This document shows, one piece after another, positions 28,358 to 37,238 of a stretch of DNA of 64,000 nt (the first letter of the stretch is position 1; the number at the start of each line of letters is the position of its first letter). Below the pieces are notes generated by a model that worked only from the letters and a program-made list of their open reading frames with translations, was not told where the DNA came from and searched no databases. Location of the stretch: assembly GCA_963710275.1 (NCBI GenBank), contig CAVPZS010000001.1, positions 38,819 to 102,818 of the forward strand, read 5' to 3'. Position numbers and translations under genes: made by a program. Source of the DNA: Rhodoblastus sp963710275. Its GTDB lineage: Bacteria > Pseudomonadota > Alphaproteobacteria > Rhizobiales > Beijerinckiaceae.

Positions 28358-30691
28358 TCAGGCTTTCATGGCCGCCTTTACGGCGTCGGCCGTGATCGGC
28401 AGATCACGGACGCGCGCGCCGACGGCTCTGAAGATCGCGTTGCCGATGGCGGGAGCGACGACGGTGACGATCGGCTCGCCCACGCCCGCCGCCGGTTCGC
28501 CATTGGCGATGATCGACAGGTCCACCTCAGGCGCCTGGGCCATGCGCATGGGCTTGTACTTGTCGAAATTGGTCGCGGTCAGGCCGCCGTCCTTCATGCG
28601 GGATTTCTCCAGCATGGCGAGCGACACGCCCCAGAGCGCCGAGCCTTCGATCTGCGCCCGGATGCCGTCTGGATTGACGGCGGTGCCGACGTCCATGGCG
28701 ACCGTCAGCTTCTTCACCTTCGTCGAACCCGTCGCAGGATCGACAACGACATGGGCGACGCAGGCGGACCAGGTCGGCGCCGAGCGATCCTGCGAGGAGA
28801 CGCAGGCCACGCCCATGGCCTCGTTCGGTCCCATCGGAATGGCGCCATAGCCCGAGCGCCCAACCGCGGTGCGCAGGACATTGGCGAGGCGCTTGGCGCC
28901 GCCCGACTGCATCGGGTTCTTCGGGTCGCCGGCGTTTTCTCCCATGCCGTCCAGCAGTTCGAGACGCAGGTCGACCGGGTCCTTGCCCATGGCGTGCGCG
29001 ATGTCGTCCATCGTGCTCTCGACCGCCCAGAAGGTCCAGGCGGGCGCGACCGAACGCAGATGTCCCGACGGCGTCGCTGATTGCGCGACCTCGTTGAGAA
29101 TGTTGCGCACGGTGTGGTTGGGGATCGAGTACCAGTAGTCGGCGCCGTGGACGGTGAAGCCGTCATGGACGCCGTTCTTGTCCGCCGCCGGGGTCATGAA
29201 GCCGGGGATGCCCCACTTCTTCGTGGGCCAGGCGCCGACGACGTCATGCTCCATGCCGACGGGCTTGTTGTTGGCGTCGAGCGCCACCCGCACGCGCTGG
29301 TAGGTCAGCGGACGCGTATAGTCCATCTGCATGTCGTCTTCGCGCGAATAGATCATCTTGACCGGTTTGCCGTCGACGGCCTTGGACGCGGCGATGGCCG
29401 GGATGACCATTTCCGATTCCAGCCTGCGGCCGAAGCCGCCGCCGATGAAATACTGGTGCAGGACGACATTCTTCGGGTCGACGCCCGCAACCGCAGCGGC
29501 GATGCCGGTGGTGCGGGTGAAGAACTGGTTGCCGGAGTGGATGTGCCAGACGCCGTCCTTCATGAAGGCGGTGGCGTTCATCGGCTCCAGCGGGCAATGG
29601 ACGTTGATCGAAGTGGTGTATTCCGCATCCAGAACCTTGGCCGCGCCGGCCAGCGCCGCCTTCGAGTCCCCGTCCTTGACAAAAAGCGGGCCGGAAGCCG
29701 GATCGCCCGACAGCTTGCGCGCCTCGGCGAGAATCGTCTCGTCGGAAACGTTGGCGTTCGGGCCCTTGTCGTAATCGACTTTCAGCGCGGCCGCCGCGGA
29801 CCTGGCGCCTTCATAGGTGTCGGCGATGACGACCATCCAGCCGGTGATCGACTTGGTCGGGTCGTCGATGACGACGGCCTTGACGAAGCCCTTGACCTTC
29901 TTGGCCTCGGTATCGTCGAATGACTTGACGCTCGCGCCGTAACGGACCGGGGGAACCACAGGCTTGCCGTAGAGCTGGCCGGGGATCATCGTGTCGATGC
30001 CGTATTTGGTCGCGCCCTTGGTCTTGTCGGGAATGTCGAGCTGGGGCACCGAATGGCCGATCAGCTTGTACTGGTCGCGCGTCTTCAGCTTGATCGCCTT
30101 GAGCTCGTCCGCGGTCCAGACCTTGTTGGCCTTGCCGGACTTGACAATGTCGGCATAGGACACCGACTTGCCGCTCTTGGAGTGGATGATGTGCGAGGCG
30201 TTGGCCATGCACTCGCCCTCGGGCGCGCCGAGCATGGCGGCGCCGCCGGAAATCAGGGTCATGCGTCCGGCCGCTCCGGCCCGGCACATGGCGTCGAAAT
30301 TCATCATCGTCGACCAGGAGCCGCCGGTGATCGCCGCGCCCAGCACGGGATCATTGAATTTCGGATCGTTGGAGGCGAGGACGACGGACATGTCCTTCCA
30401 AGAGGCCTCGAGCTCTTCGGCGACGAGCTGCGCCATAGTCGAGGCGATGTGCTGTCCCATGTCGGCCTTGGCGACAGTCACGACGACCTTGCCGTCCTTG
30501 CCGATCGTATACCAGGGGGTGGGCGCGAATTCGACCGGCGCTGCGCCCTCGGCCGCCTTGGCGAGGGCCGCCGGCGCATAGGAGAAGGCGAAACCGGCGG
30601 CCGTCATGCCGACCAGGAACTTGCGTCGGTCAGGATTGATGACGTCGATGCTCGATTTTTGATTCATTTTCTGGCTCGAATGCTGCGTCAT
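28358..30691 (-). CDS. iorB: isoquinoline 1-oxidoreductase-type molybdoenzyme, large subunit
   Basis: A 777-residue molybdopterin-binding subunit of the xanthine-oxidase family, periplasmic type. A Tat signal (DRRKFLVGMTAAGFAFSYAPA, near residue 20) directs export. Family features include VAKADMGQHIASTMAQLVAEEL, HCPLEPMNATAF, GGGFGRRLESE and the catalytic Glu in AAGVGEPIVTVVAPAIGNA near the C-terminus. Start 30691 has GGAGGG upstream. It lies 2 bases after iorA. The substrate may be an N-heterocycle or an aldehyde: similar subunits include both. No cytochrome c third subunit is adjacent. Confidence 0.9.
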   Translation of the reverse strand: MTQHSSQKMNQKSSIDVINPDRRKFLVGMTAAGFAFSYAPAALAKAAEGAAPVEFAPTPWYTIGKDGKVVVTVAKADMGQHIASTMAQLVAEELEASWKDMSVVLASNDPKFNDPVLGAAITGGSWSTMMNFDAMCRAGAAGRMTLISGGAAMLGAPEGECMANASHIIHSKSGKSVSYADIVKSGKANKVWTADELKAIKLKTRDQYKLIGHSVPQLDIPDKTKGATKYGIDTMIPGQLYGKPVVPPVRYGASVKSFDDTEAKKVKGFVKAVVIDDPTKSITGWMVVIADTYEGARSAAAALKVDYDKGPNANVSDETILAEARKLSGDPASGPLFVKDGDSKAALAGAAKVLDAEYTTSINVHCPLEPMNATAFMKDGVWHIHSGNQFFTRTTGIAAAVAGVDPKNVVLHQYFIGGGFGRRLESEMVIPAIAASKAVDGKPVKMIYSREDDMQMDYTRPLTYQRVRVALDANNKPVGMEHDVVGAWPTKKWGIPGFMTPAADKNGVHDGFTVHGADYWYSIPNHTVRNILNEVAQSATPSGHLRSVAPAWTFWAVESTMDDIAHAMGKDPVDLRLELLDGMGENAGDPKNPMQSGGAKRLANVLRTAVGRSGYGAIPMGPNEAMGVACVSSQDRSAPTWSACVAHVVVDPATGSTKVKKLTVAMDVGTAVNPDGIRAQIEGSALWGVSLAMLEKSRMKDGGLTATNFDKYKPMRMAQAPEVDLSIIANGEPAAGVGEPIVTVVAPAIGNAIFRAVGARVRDLPITADAVKAAMKA

Positions 30692-30693
30692 GA

Positions 30694-31188
30694 TCAGCCC
30701 TCCTTCGCAGCGGTCGTGGCTTCGGCGTGTTCGCCGCGCATCATGGAGGCGGCGAGCTGGATCGCACGCTGGATACGGACATAGGTCATGCAGCGGCAGA
30801 GGTTGGTGTTCATGTGCTCGACGATCTGCTCCTTTGTCGGATTGACATTCTTCGACAAAAGCGTCGCCGCCTTCATGATCTGGCCGGACTGGCAATAACC
30901 GCATTGCGGAACCTGCTCGGCGATCCATGCCTGCTGCAGCGGATGCTCGCCCTTGGGATGCAGGCCCTCGATGGTGGTGATTTTCTTGCCCTGGACTTCC
31001 GACAGCTTGGTCTGGCAGGATTTCACCGCCTCGCCGTTGATGTGGACGGTGCAGGCGCCGCAGAAGCCGCCGCCGCAACCGAATTTCGTGCCCGTCATCT
31101 GCAAATGCTCGCGGATGACCCAGAGCAGAGGCGTGTCTTCCGCCGCATCGACGGCGTGATCGTGCCCATTGACGTTGATTTTGGTCAT
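30694..31188 (-). CDS. iorA: isoquinoline 1-oxidoreductase-type molybdoenzyme, 2Fe-2S subunit
   Basis: A 164-residue iron-sulfur subunit passing electrons from the molybdenum centre. The plant-type 2Fe-2S motif is GCGGGFCGACTVHINGEAVKSC; the second four-helix domain cluster has CGYCQSGQIMKA and NLCRCMTYVRIQ. Start 31188 (MTKINVNG) is chosen for the GGGAGGA site 4 bases upstream; an in-frame extension to 31353 is not credible. First gene of the iorAB operon, with a long regulatory region upstream. Confidence 0.93.
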   Translation of the reverse strand: MTKINVNGHDHAVDAAEDTPLLWVIREHLQMTGTKFGCGGGFCGACTVHINGEAVKSCQTKLSEVQGKKITTIEGLHPKGEHPLQQAWIAEQVPQCGYCQSGQIMKAATLLSKNVNPTKEQIVEHMNTNLCRCMTYVRIQRAIQLAASMMRGEHAEATTAAKEG

Positions 31189-31417
31189 GTGTCCTCCCAA
31201 TCCCATTCCCGAGCGCCTTTGACTGGCGCTCGTCCCGAAACTCGTCCGCCGCGCGAAACCTGCTTGACAGGGCTGCCGGCATTCTTCATTATGTAATTCA
31301 GTTGCATATACTCGAGCAGGAATCTGGTTCTGCTCAATCCCTCGCCGAGGCAAGGTGCTCGGTCTGCACGCGCTTCCTGGCTAGCTTTTCTCCCCTTGCG
31401 CCTTTTTGATGCGCCTA

Positions 31418-31431
31418 TTGATCTTGATCAA
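31418..31431. promoter_or_regulatory. FNR/FixK-type binding site
   Basis: TTGAT-CTTG-ATCAA is a perfect match to the FNR/FixK consensus palindrome (TTGAT-N4-ATCAA). It lies about 230 bases upstream of the iorA start. It suggests control of iorAB by oxygen or redox state; binding is inferred. Confidence 0.6.
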
Positions 31432-31464
31432 TGACACGGCTGCAGCGTAGAAAGTGACACGGCT
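31432..31464. repeat. tandem 10-mer direct repeat TGACACGGCT
   Basis: Two exact copies (31432-31441 and 31455-31464) spaced by 23 bases start to start, immediately next to the FNR-type box. The two-turn spacing is compatible with a regulator binding site. Confidence 0.4.
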
Positions 31465-32224
31465 TTTTCTCGCCGTATCCTGTTCGTAAGTCGAATTGAC
31501 AGAAATTTTTTTGGGGCGCGCCAAAAGGTCGCCTCGATTCAACTTATTTTCCACTTAGGTTGCCGCTGGTATGGCTCAAACCACTGGTTTTGTTCCGTTC
31601 CGCTGGCGCTCGCTGGGCTTCCGCTGGCATATCTCCTCGCGAGGTGTTTCTTCGTCGCGTGAAGTAGGCTGCCGCCTCGGTCCCCAATTTCGTGCTGGCT
31701 TCGAATTTTGCCGTGACCCCCTGGGTGAGCGCGCGAGCGAAATATGTCCGTCACCAAAATGTCGCATTTGATACGAAGATCAATTAGTGAGCATTGTAAC
31801 GTCGTCCGACAAACTCGGCCAAGATTCTATTAGTTGTGCTAAGAAATACTACATATAAAAAATGAGATATTGGGCTCTGATGCAAGGTTATTGGCGTCAA
31901 ATGGCTTTTCAACCGTGCAAAAGCTTGAATTTGAAGCGCGGACATAAGCATTATGCTTTCGAATGTTGTCGTCACTCGGACATTCGCCGGCCGACGCCGG
32001 TTCGTCCGCCGGCGAGCGAAAAAGACCTGCTCGCCTTCGGCGGCGAAAAGGCGCAGTTTCGTCGCGACGCCATCGTCGCCTGTTCCACGTCCTGATCACG
32101 GAGCGCCGGGACGAATTGAAACGATCTGGAAAAAAATTCACGCCGCTGGATCTCCCGGCGCCACAAGGTCAAGGCCAAGGCCAGGGCTACGGCGGACGGC
32201 TGGCGGTCTGGCAAAGGCGACGTC

Positions 32225-33542
32225 ATGAGGCCGGTTGCGCTTTTCCTTGCAGGCGTCGTTGCTCTGGCTGGCGTCCCCGCCGCGGCGCAGAAATTTCCCG
32301 ACGGCAAGGTCTTTGCGACGCCGCCGTCGACCATGATGAGCGAGGGGAAAGCAAAATTCGCACAGGGCGCCGTCATGTTCCAGCGCGCCTGGAAATTTTT
32401 GGAAGCGCCGGTCGACTGGAACGCCGTCTTTGCCGCCGGCGAGCAGGGCATTCCTGGTCTCGGGCCGCTCTACAACCAACTTTCCTGCGTCGGCTGCCAT
32501 GCCAGGAACGGGCGTGGCGCAGCGCCCGGCGAAGGCGAGGCTATCGGGTCGATGGTCGTCCGCTTCAGCGTCAAGGGACATGACGAGCATGGCGGCCCCA
32601 AGCCCCATCCCGCCTATGGGAGCCAGCTCAATCCCAATGGCGGGCCGGATGTACCGGGAGAGGGCGACGCCCTGCTGCGCTACCAAAGCCACATCGAAAC
32701 CCTGGCCGACGGCGAAAAAGTCGAGTTGCGCGCGCCCCGGCTGGAATATCGCGGACTGAATTACGGACCGATCGGGCCGGACACCATGACCTCGATCCGC
32801 AACGCGCCGGCCGTGGCGGGCCTCGGTCTATTGGCGCAGGCGCCGGAAGAGGCTCTCCGCGCCATCGCCAGGCAAAGCGGCGGTCGTCTGAATATGGTCT
32901 GGGACAGGGAGACGCAGAAGACGGTGATCGGCCGCTTCGGCTGGAAGGCCAACCAGCCGTCGATCCTGCAGCAAGTCGCCAATGCCTTCTCCGAGGATAT
33001 GGGCGTCAGCTCCCGCCTGTTCCCGCTGGAAAACTGTACCGGCGCTCAGACCGCCTGCCTGATCCGCTCTACCCAGGAAATGTCCACTGAACTCCCTGAC
33101 GAGCAAATGGAGGCGATCGCCTTCTACCTTTCCAATCTCGCGCCGCCGCCCCGCCGCAACGCCGACGCGCCCGCGAACTCGGGAAGGACAGGCGGTTTTC
33201 GCTCGTATCGGCTGCAACCGGTGCCATCGCGAAAGCTTGCCGCTGGCCGGAGGCGGGGAGATCGCGCCCTACACAGATCTCGCCCTGCACGACATGGGGG
33301 AGGGCCTTGGCGATGGCCGGGCCGATTTCAAGGCCGGTCCTCGGGACTGGCGCACATCGCCATTATGGGGGCTTGGCGCCTCGGTCGGAGATAGCGCCAG
33401 TTACCTGCATGACGGCCGCGCGCGCAATTTCGCCGAAGCCATCCTTTGGCATGGCGGCGAGGCGAAAGCCGCCAGGGAAGGCTATCGCGCCCTTCTCAAG
33501 ACGCAGCGCGACGCGCTTCAGGCTTTCCTCGAGTCGCTATGA
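32225..33542 (+). CDS. di-haem oxidoreductase (DUF1111 family; one frameshift)
   Basis: About 438 residues with signal peptide (cleavage near AAAQK, residue 22). Two c-type haem motifs: CVGCHARNGRG near residue 93, and CNRCH after the frame break near 33170-33185, where one extra base in CTCGGG displaces the frame. The C-terminal part includes LALHDMGEGLGDGRADFKAGPRDWRTSPLWGLG and YLHDGRARNFAEAI, typical of the di-haem thiol-oxidoreductase-like family; its substrate is not firmly known. Stands alone on the plus strand, convergent with dapE. Confidence 0.87.
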
Positions 33543-33585
33543 TCCGAATGGCCGGCAACGCCCATGGCTGAAAAGCTTTGTTCCC

Positions 33586-34746
33586 TCAAGCGAAATAGGC
33601 GTCGAGTATGCGGATGTAGATTGCCGTGAGGCCGTCGATATCGGCGACGGGGGCGCGCTCGTCGATCTGGTGCATGGTCTTGCCGACCAGGCCGAATTCC
33701 ACGACAGGTCCATGTTTTGCGATGAACCGTGCGTCCGACGTGCCGCCGGAGGTGGAAAGTTCGGGCCTGCGTCCGGTTTCCGCCTCGATCGCCTTGGCCG
33801 CAAGTTCGGTGAAGGGGCCGGGCTTGGTCACGAAGGAAACGGCGTTGCAGGGATCGAAGGCCAGTTCGAACCGTTCCGGAGGCCGCGCCGATTCCAGCCG
33901 GCGGCGGATTTCCGCCGCAAGCGTCTCCGGCGTCCAGGCGTCGTTGAAGCGCACGTTGAAACGCACCAGCGCCTCGCCGGGGATGACATTGGTCGCGGCG
34001 TTGCCGATGTCGATGGAGGTGATTTCGAGATTGGATGCGTCGAACCAGTCGGTGCCTGCGTCGAGCGGCGCCGCCAGCAGCGCGCCGCACAGCGCCAGCG
34101 CATGCGGGACGGGATTGTCGGCGCGCTGCGGATAGGCGACATGACCCTGCAGTCCGCGCACCGTCAGCCGGCCGTTGAGCGAGCCGCGCCGCCCGATCTT
34201 GATCGTGTCGCCGAGGTTCTGGACATTGGTGGGCTCGCCGACGATGCAATGGTCGAACCGCTCGCCTCTTTCCGCCATCCACTCCAGCATCTTGACGGTG
34301 CCGTTGATCGCGGGGCCTTCCTCGTCGCCGGTGATCAGAAAGCCGATCGAACCCCTGGGCGCGCCATGCTCGGCGATCCAGGCGAAGGCGGCGGCGGCGA
34401 AAGCGGCGATGCCGCCCTTCATGTCGGCCGCGCCGCGGCCGAAGATTTCGCCGTCGATGATTTCGCCGGCGAAAGGATCGGCCCGCCATTTGCTGGCGTC
34501 GCCGGGCGGCACCACATCGGTATGGCCGGCGAAGAGCAGGAACGGCGCGGCGTCGCCGATGCGGGCGTAGAGATTGTCGATATCCGGCGTATTTTCATCC
34601 GAAAAGGAAAGCCGGTGGATGGCGAAACCGGCGGCCTTCAGTTGCGCCTGCAACACGTCGAGCGCCCCGGCGTCGGCGGGGGTGACGGAGGGACGGCGGA
34701 TCAATGCGCGGGTCAGCGCCACGCCGGGGCTGGTCGAGCCTGTCAC
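33586..34746 (-). CDS. dapE: succinyl-diaminopimelate desuccinylase
   Basis: A 386-residue zinc M20-family hydrolase of lysine/peptidoglycan precursor synthesis. Metal ligands and catalytic residues are in FAGHTDVVPPGD, GRGAADMKGGIAAF, TGDEEGPAINGT and the C-terminal TSGGTSDARFIAKHGPVVEFGLVG. Start GTG 34746 has AAGGA about 9 bases upstream; an in-frame extension to 34914 overlaps the upstream gene and is rejected. It follows dapD and a small membrane gene on the same strand, so the pathway enzymes are co-transcribed. Confidence 0.95.
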   Translation of the reverse strand: MTGSTSPGVALTRALIRRPSVTPADAGALDVLQAQLKAAGFAIHRLSFSDENTPDIDNLYARIGDAAPFLLFAGHTDVVPPGDASKWRADPFAGEIIDGEIFGRGAADMKGGIAAFAAAAFAWIAEHGAPRGSIGFLITGDEEGPAINGTVKMLEWMAERGERFDHCIVGEPTNVQNLGDTIKIGRRGSLNGRLTVRGLQGHVAYPQRADNPVPHALALCGALLAAPLDAGTDWFDASNLEITSIDIGNAATNVIPGEALVRFNVRFNDAWTPETLAAEIRRRLESARPPERFELAFDPCNAVSFVTKPGPFTELAAKAIEAETGRRPELSTSGGTSDARFIAKHGPVVEFGLVGKTMHQIDERAPVADIDGLTAIYIRILDAYFA

Positions 34747-34760
34747 GTGATTGTCCTTGC

Positions 34761-35219
34761 TTAATCCGGGCGGATCCCGAGTTCGAAAAATTGCGCGCCA
34801 AAAGCGGCCAGCGCCGCGAGCAGGAACAGCCAGGGCAGAAAGGCCGGCATCAACCCGAAGAAATTCGGCTGCGCCCAGAAGGCCGCGCCGGCCACGAAAG
34901 CCGTTAGCGGCCATACCGCCGCCCAGCCTGGGCCGTGATTTTTCGCCCGCAGGCGTTTGGTCGACAGATTATATTGGCTGGCTTGGGTCAGCAGAACCGT
35001 CACGGCGAAAAAAAGCAGATAGACGAAGGCGAGGAACGCCTTGGTGTCGAACAGGCCCTGGCTGGCGAGGTCTCGCCGGGTCCAGGGGCTGATCATCGCC
35101 CAGAGCGCCGCCATGGCCAGGCACAGGCCGGTGAGGACGATGGTCCAGCGCCGCCAGACCGACGCAGGAATCGTCCCCTCGCCCTGCCGGAAGAGAAAGC
35201 GGAAGTCTTGCCCGTCCAT
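34761..35219 (-). CDS. small multi-pass membrane protein between dapD and dapE
   Basis: A 152-residue protein with about four membrane segments (near 25-45, 62-82, 98-115 and 120-142). The opening MDGQDFRFLFRQGEGTI resembles DUF805-type membrane proteins, but the match is weak. Its ATG overlaps the dapD stop (ATGA), and it ends 15 bases before the dapE start, so it is tightly embedded in the dap operon. Function unknown. Confidence 0.7.
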   Translation of the reverse strand: MDGQDFRFLFRQGEGTIPASVWRRWTIVLTGLCLAMAALWAMISPWTRRDLASQGLFDTKAFLAFVYLLFFAVTVLLTQASQYNLSTKRLRAKNHGPGWAAVWPLTAFVAGAAFWAQPNFFGLMPAFLPWLFLLAALAAFGAQFFELGIRPD

Positions 35220-36073
35220 CAGTCGCGCAGAAGTTCGTTGATGGCGGTCTTCGAGCGGGTCTGTACGTCCACCGTCTTTACAATGACGGCGCAATAGGTG
35301 GAGGGGCCGGGCTGGCCATCGGGCAAGGGCTTGCCAGGCAGGTTGCCGGGGACCACCACCGAATAAGGCGGCACATAGCCGACGTGGATCTTGCCGGTCG
35401 TGCGATCGATGATTTTCGTCGAAGCGCCGATGAAGACGCCCATGGCCAGCACCGAGCCTTCGCCGACGATCACGCCCTCGACGACCTCCGAACGCGCGCC
35501 GATGAAGCAATTGTCTTCGATGATGGTCGGGCCGGCCTGCAGGGGCTCCAGCACGCCGCCAATGCCGACGCCGCCCGAAAGGTGGACGTTCTTGCCGATC
35601 TGGGCGCAAGAGCCCACCGTCGCCCAGGTGTCGACCATGGTTCCGGTGTCGATGAAGGCGCCGAGATTGACGAAGGAGGGCATGAGGACGACGCCGGGGG
35701 CGATATAGGCCGACTGGCGGACGATGCAGCCGGGGACCGAGCGGAAACCGGCGGCGACGTGATCCTTCGAGCCCCAGCCGTCGAACTTGGACGGCACCTT
35801 GTCATACCAGGTTGCGCCATAGGCGCCGCCCGGAATCACGTGCATGTCATTGAGACGGAACGAGAGCAGCACCGCCTTTTTCAGCCACTGATTGACCGTC
35901 CAGGCGTCGGGGCCGGTCTTGCCCGGCGCCTTTTCCGCCACCCGCGCCTTGCCGGCGTCGAGGAGATGCAGCGCCGATTCGACCGCCTGGCGGATGTCGC
36001 CCGAGGTTTGCGGGGTGATTTTGGCGCGATCCTCGAAAGCGGCGTCGATGATGGTCGCGAGCGCGTGCGGCAT
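35219..36073 (-). CDS. dapD: 2,3,4,5-tetrahydropyridine-2,6-dicarboxylate N-succinyltransferase
   Basis: A 284-residue left-handed beta-helix acyltransferase catalysing the succinylation step of the diaminopimelate pathway, upstream of the DapE reaction. The hexapeptide repeats and signatures are visible: FNLGAFIDTGTMVDTWATVGSCAQIGKNVHLSGGVGIGGVLEP (in part) and EDNCFIGARSEVVEGVIVGEGSVLAMGVF. Length is normal. First gene of the operon with the small membrane protein and dapE. Confidence 0.97.
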   Translation of the reverse strand: MPHALATIIDAAFEDRAKITPQTSGDIRQAVESALHLLDAGKARVAEKAPGKTGPDAWTVNQWLKKAVLLSFRLNDMHVIPGGAYGATWYDKVPSKFDGWGSKDHVAAGFRSVPGCIVRQSAYIAPGVVLMPSFVNLGAFIDTGTMVDTWATVGSCAQIGKNVHLSGGVGIGGVLEPLQAGPTIIEDNCFIGARSEVVEGVIVGEGSVLAMGVFIGASTKIIDRTTGKIHVGYVPPYSVVVPGNLPGKPLPDGQPGPSTYCAVIVKTVDVQTRSKTAINELLRD

Positions 36074-36199
36074 GGGGCGTTCCTTTAAGATTTCGTTGCG
36101 CTGGTTTCCCGCGTGCGGGCGGAGAAGTCAAGGTTTGCGCGCGGACTGGTCGAGGAGGGCCAAAAAATGAGCCGCCATTGTGTGATCGCGCGGCTGGCC

Positions 36200-36379
36200 T
36201 CAGGAGCCGAGCAGATGGTCGAGAAACACCGTGCGGATTTTCGGCTTGCCGTCGCCGTCGGCGCCGCGCAACAGCGTGATCCGGTTGCTGGGGCCGGTCT
36301 TCCCGCCCAAGGTCACCCATTTTTCGATCAAGCCCATCACGATGTCCTTGGGCCGTCGAATCGGCTCGACGCCGGGGGA
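36200..36379 (-). pseudogene. remnant of a PQQ sugar (sorbosone) dehydrogenase
   Basis: On the minus strand about 60 codons read PKDIVMGLIEKWV...PSNRITLLRGADGDGK...RTVFLDHLLGS and then stop. The SNRITLLRDADGDG-x-x-x-x-RTVFLDHL pattern is characteristic of the N-terminal region of glucose/sorbosone dehydrogenases. The remaining 300-plus residues are absent. It continues in frame directly after the stop codon of the small lipoprotein gene at 36380, whose last residues (QIGPNPA) also resemble this family, so both may derive from one internally deleted gene. Confidence 0.6.
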
Positions 36380-36655
36380 TTAGGCCGGATTCGGCCCGAT
36401 CTGGCTCGTCACCTCTAAGGCTGCGCTCGCGCTTCGGAGCGCGGCGACGAGGCGCGCGAATTCCTTCGATCCGAACCTCCCGGCCCACGCCTCGAGGCCT
36501 CCGACCTCGGGCGAGCCGCCGGAGCTGAACTTCGCCGGCGCGGCCAGGGGAGCGGGCGTTTCGGCGCCGTCGCTGACGCAGCCCGACAACATGAAAGCGG
36601 CGCAAACAAAGGCGGCCGTAGGGACGGATCGGAACGGTCTCGCGGTCAGCTTCAT
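36380..36655 (-). CDS. small putative lipoprotein
   Basis: A 91-residue protein with an N-terminal signal and lipobox (FMLSGCVSDG, cysteine near residue 25), then a Pro/Ala/Gly-rich spacer and one helix. Unrecognised. Its stop is followed in the same frame by the sugar-dehydrogenase remnant, so the true C-terminus may be altered. Homology only of the last few residues (IGPNPA) links it to that family. Single gene on the minus strand. Confidence 0.5.
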   Translation of the reverse strand: MKLTARPFRSVPTAAFVCAAFMLSGCVSDGAETPAPLAAPAKFSSGGSPEVGGLEAWAGRFGSKEFARLVAALRSASAALEVTSQIGPNPA

Positions 36656-36855
36656 AAAAACTCGGCGCCAGCCAAGGCGGTGCGCCATTCTCCTGGATCG
36701 AATCGGGAGATGTACAGTCCCATGTTCCGTAGATTTGCGGAACCTGAAATCTGTGGCGGGGCCACAACCCTGGTCAGCAAACGCAAAGCTCTTGCGCGTC
36801 CTGTCCAATTCCTTAAGCTTCCAGCAAACTTGAAAGCCTCGAAGGGGAGTTATCG

Positions 36856-37176
36856 ATGAGCGGAACAGCTTTCGGCGTGTGGCGGCCCATCGACACAGCG
36901 CCAAGGGATGGCGCGCGGATTCTCGTGGTCATTCGCGCCACGGAGCAAGGGGAGGGCGAAGTCGATGTCGTCAAATGGGGACATCCGCGGCATTCAGGCG
37001 AGGACTGCTGGATCGCCGTGGATTCGGATTCGGAATGCCAATTCGTCTACACCGATGCGGAGCTGGTGTTCTGGATGCCTCTGCCGACAAACTTTCCGAC
37101 GCGCCGCGCCACTCTTCGGGATGCCGATTTGCCTGAACCTCCGTTCCTGAGCGAGGACAGTGGCTCGGGGATATAG
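36856..37176 (+). CDS. DUF551-like small protein
   Basis: A 106-residue soluble protein. It opens with FGVWRPIDTAPRDGARILVVI and later has VFWMPLPTNFP; the W-x-P-I-x-T-A-P-x-D-G start and W-M-P-L-P end are the pattern of DUF551 proteins, common in prophages and Rhizobiales chromosomes. Function unknown. A GGGGAG stretch precedes the start by about 8 bases. Monocistronic, 62 bases before the next gene. Confidence 0.7.
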   Translation: MSGTAFGVWRPIDTAPRDGARILVVIRATEQGEGEVDVVKWGHPRHSGEDCWIAVDSDSECQFVYTDAELVFWMPLPTNFPTRRATLRDADLPEPPFLSEDSGSGI

Positions 37177-37238
37177 GCGGTTGCGCATCGATCCGTTTTT
37201 CGCGATCGACCGCCGCGCCAGATGCGAGGAAAGATGCA

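Larger units (their letters stand above)
31189..32224. other. long gene-free region upstream of iorA
   Basis: About 1 kb with visibly lower G+C between about 31400 and 31950, the largest gap in the window. No convincing coding frame was found: short frames lack ribosome sites and family resemblance. It contains an FNR/FixK-type box and a tandem 10-mer. It may include regulatory DNA for iorAB and the di-haem gene, or decayed DNA. Confidence 0.45.

Noticed and set aside
31264..31292. TTGACA with CATTAT 17 bases downstream on the plus strand
   Set aside because: Points away from iorA and lies over 900 bases from the next plus-strand gene; no support for use.
31699..31716. Sigma-54-like TGGC...TTTGC near 31700
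   Set aside because: The GG to GC spacing is 11 instead of 10 bases, and no enhancer-type regulator is nearby.
36113..36418. Plus-strand frame opposite the dehydrogenase remnant
   Set aside because: The minus-strand reading matches a protein family; the plus-strand frame is its antisense shadow.
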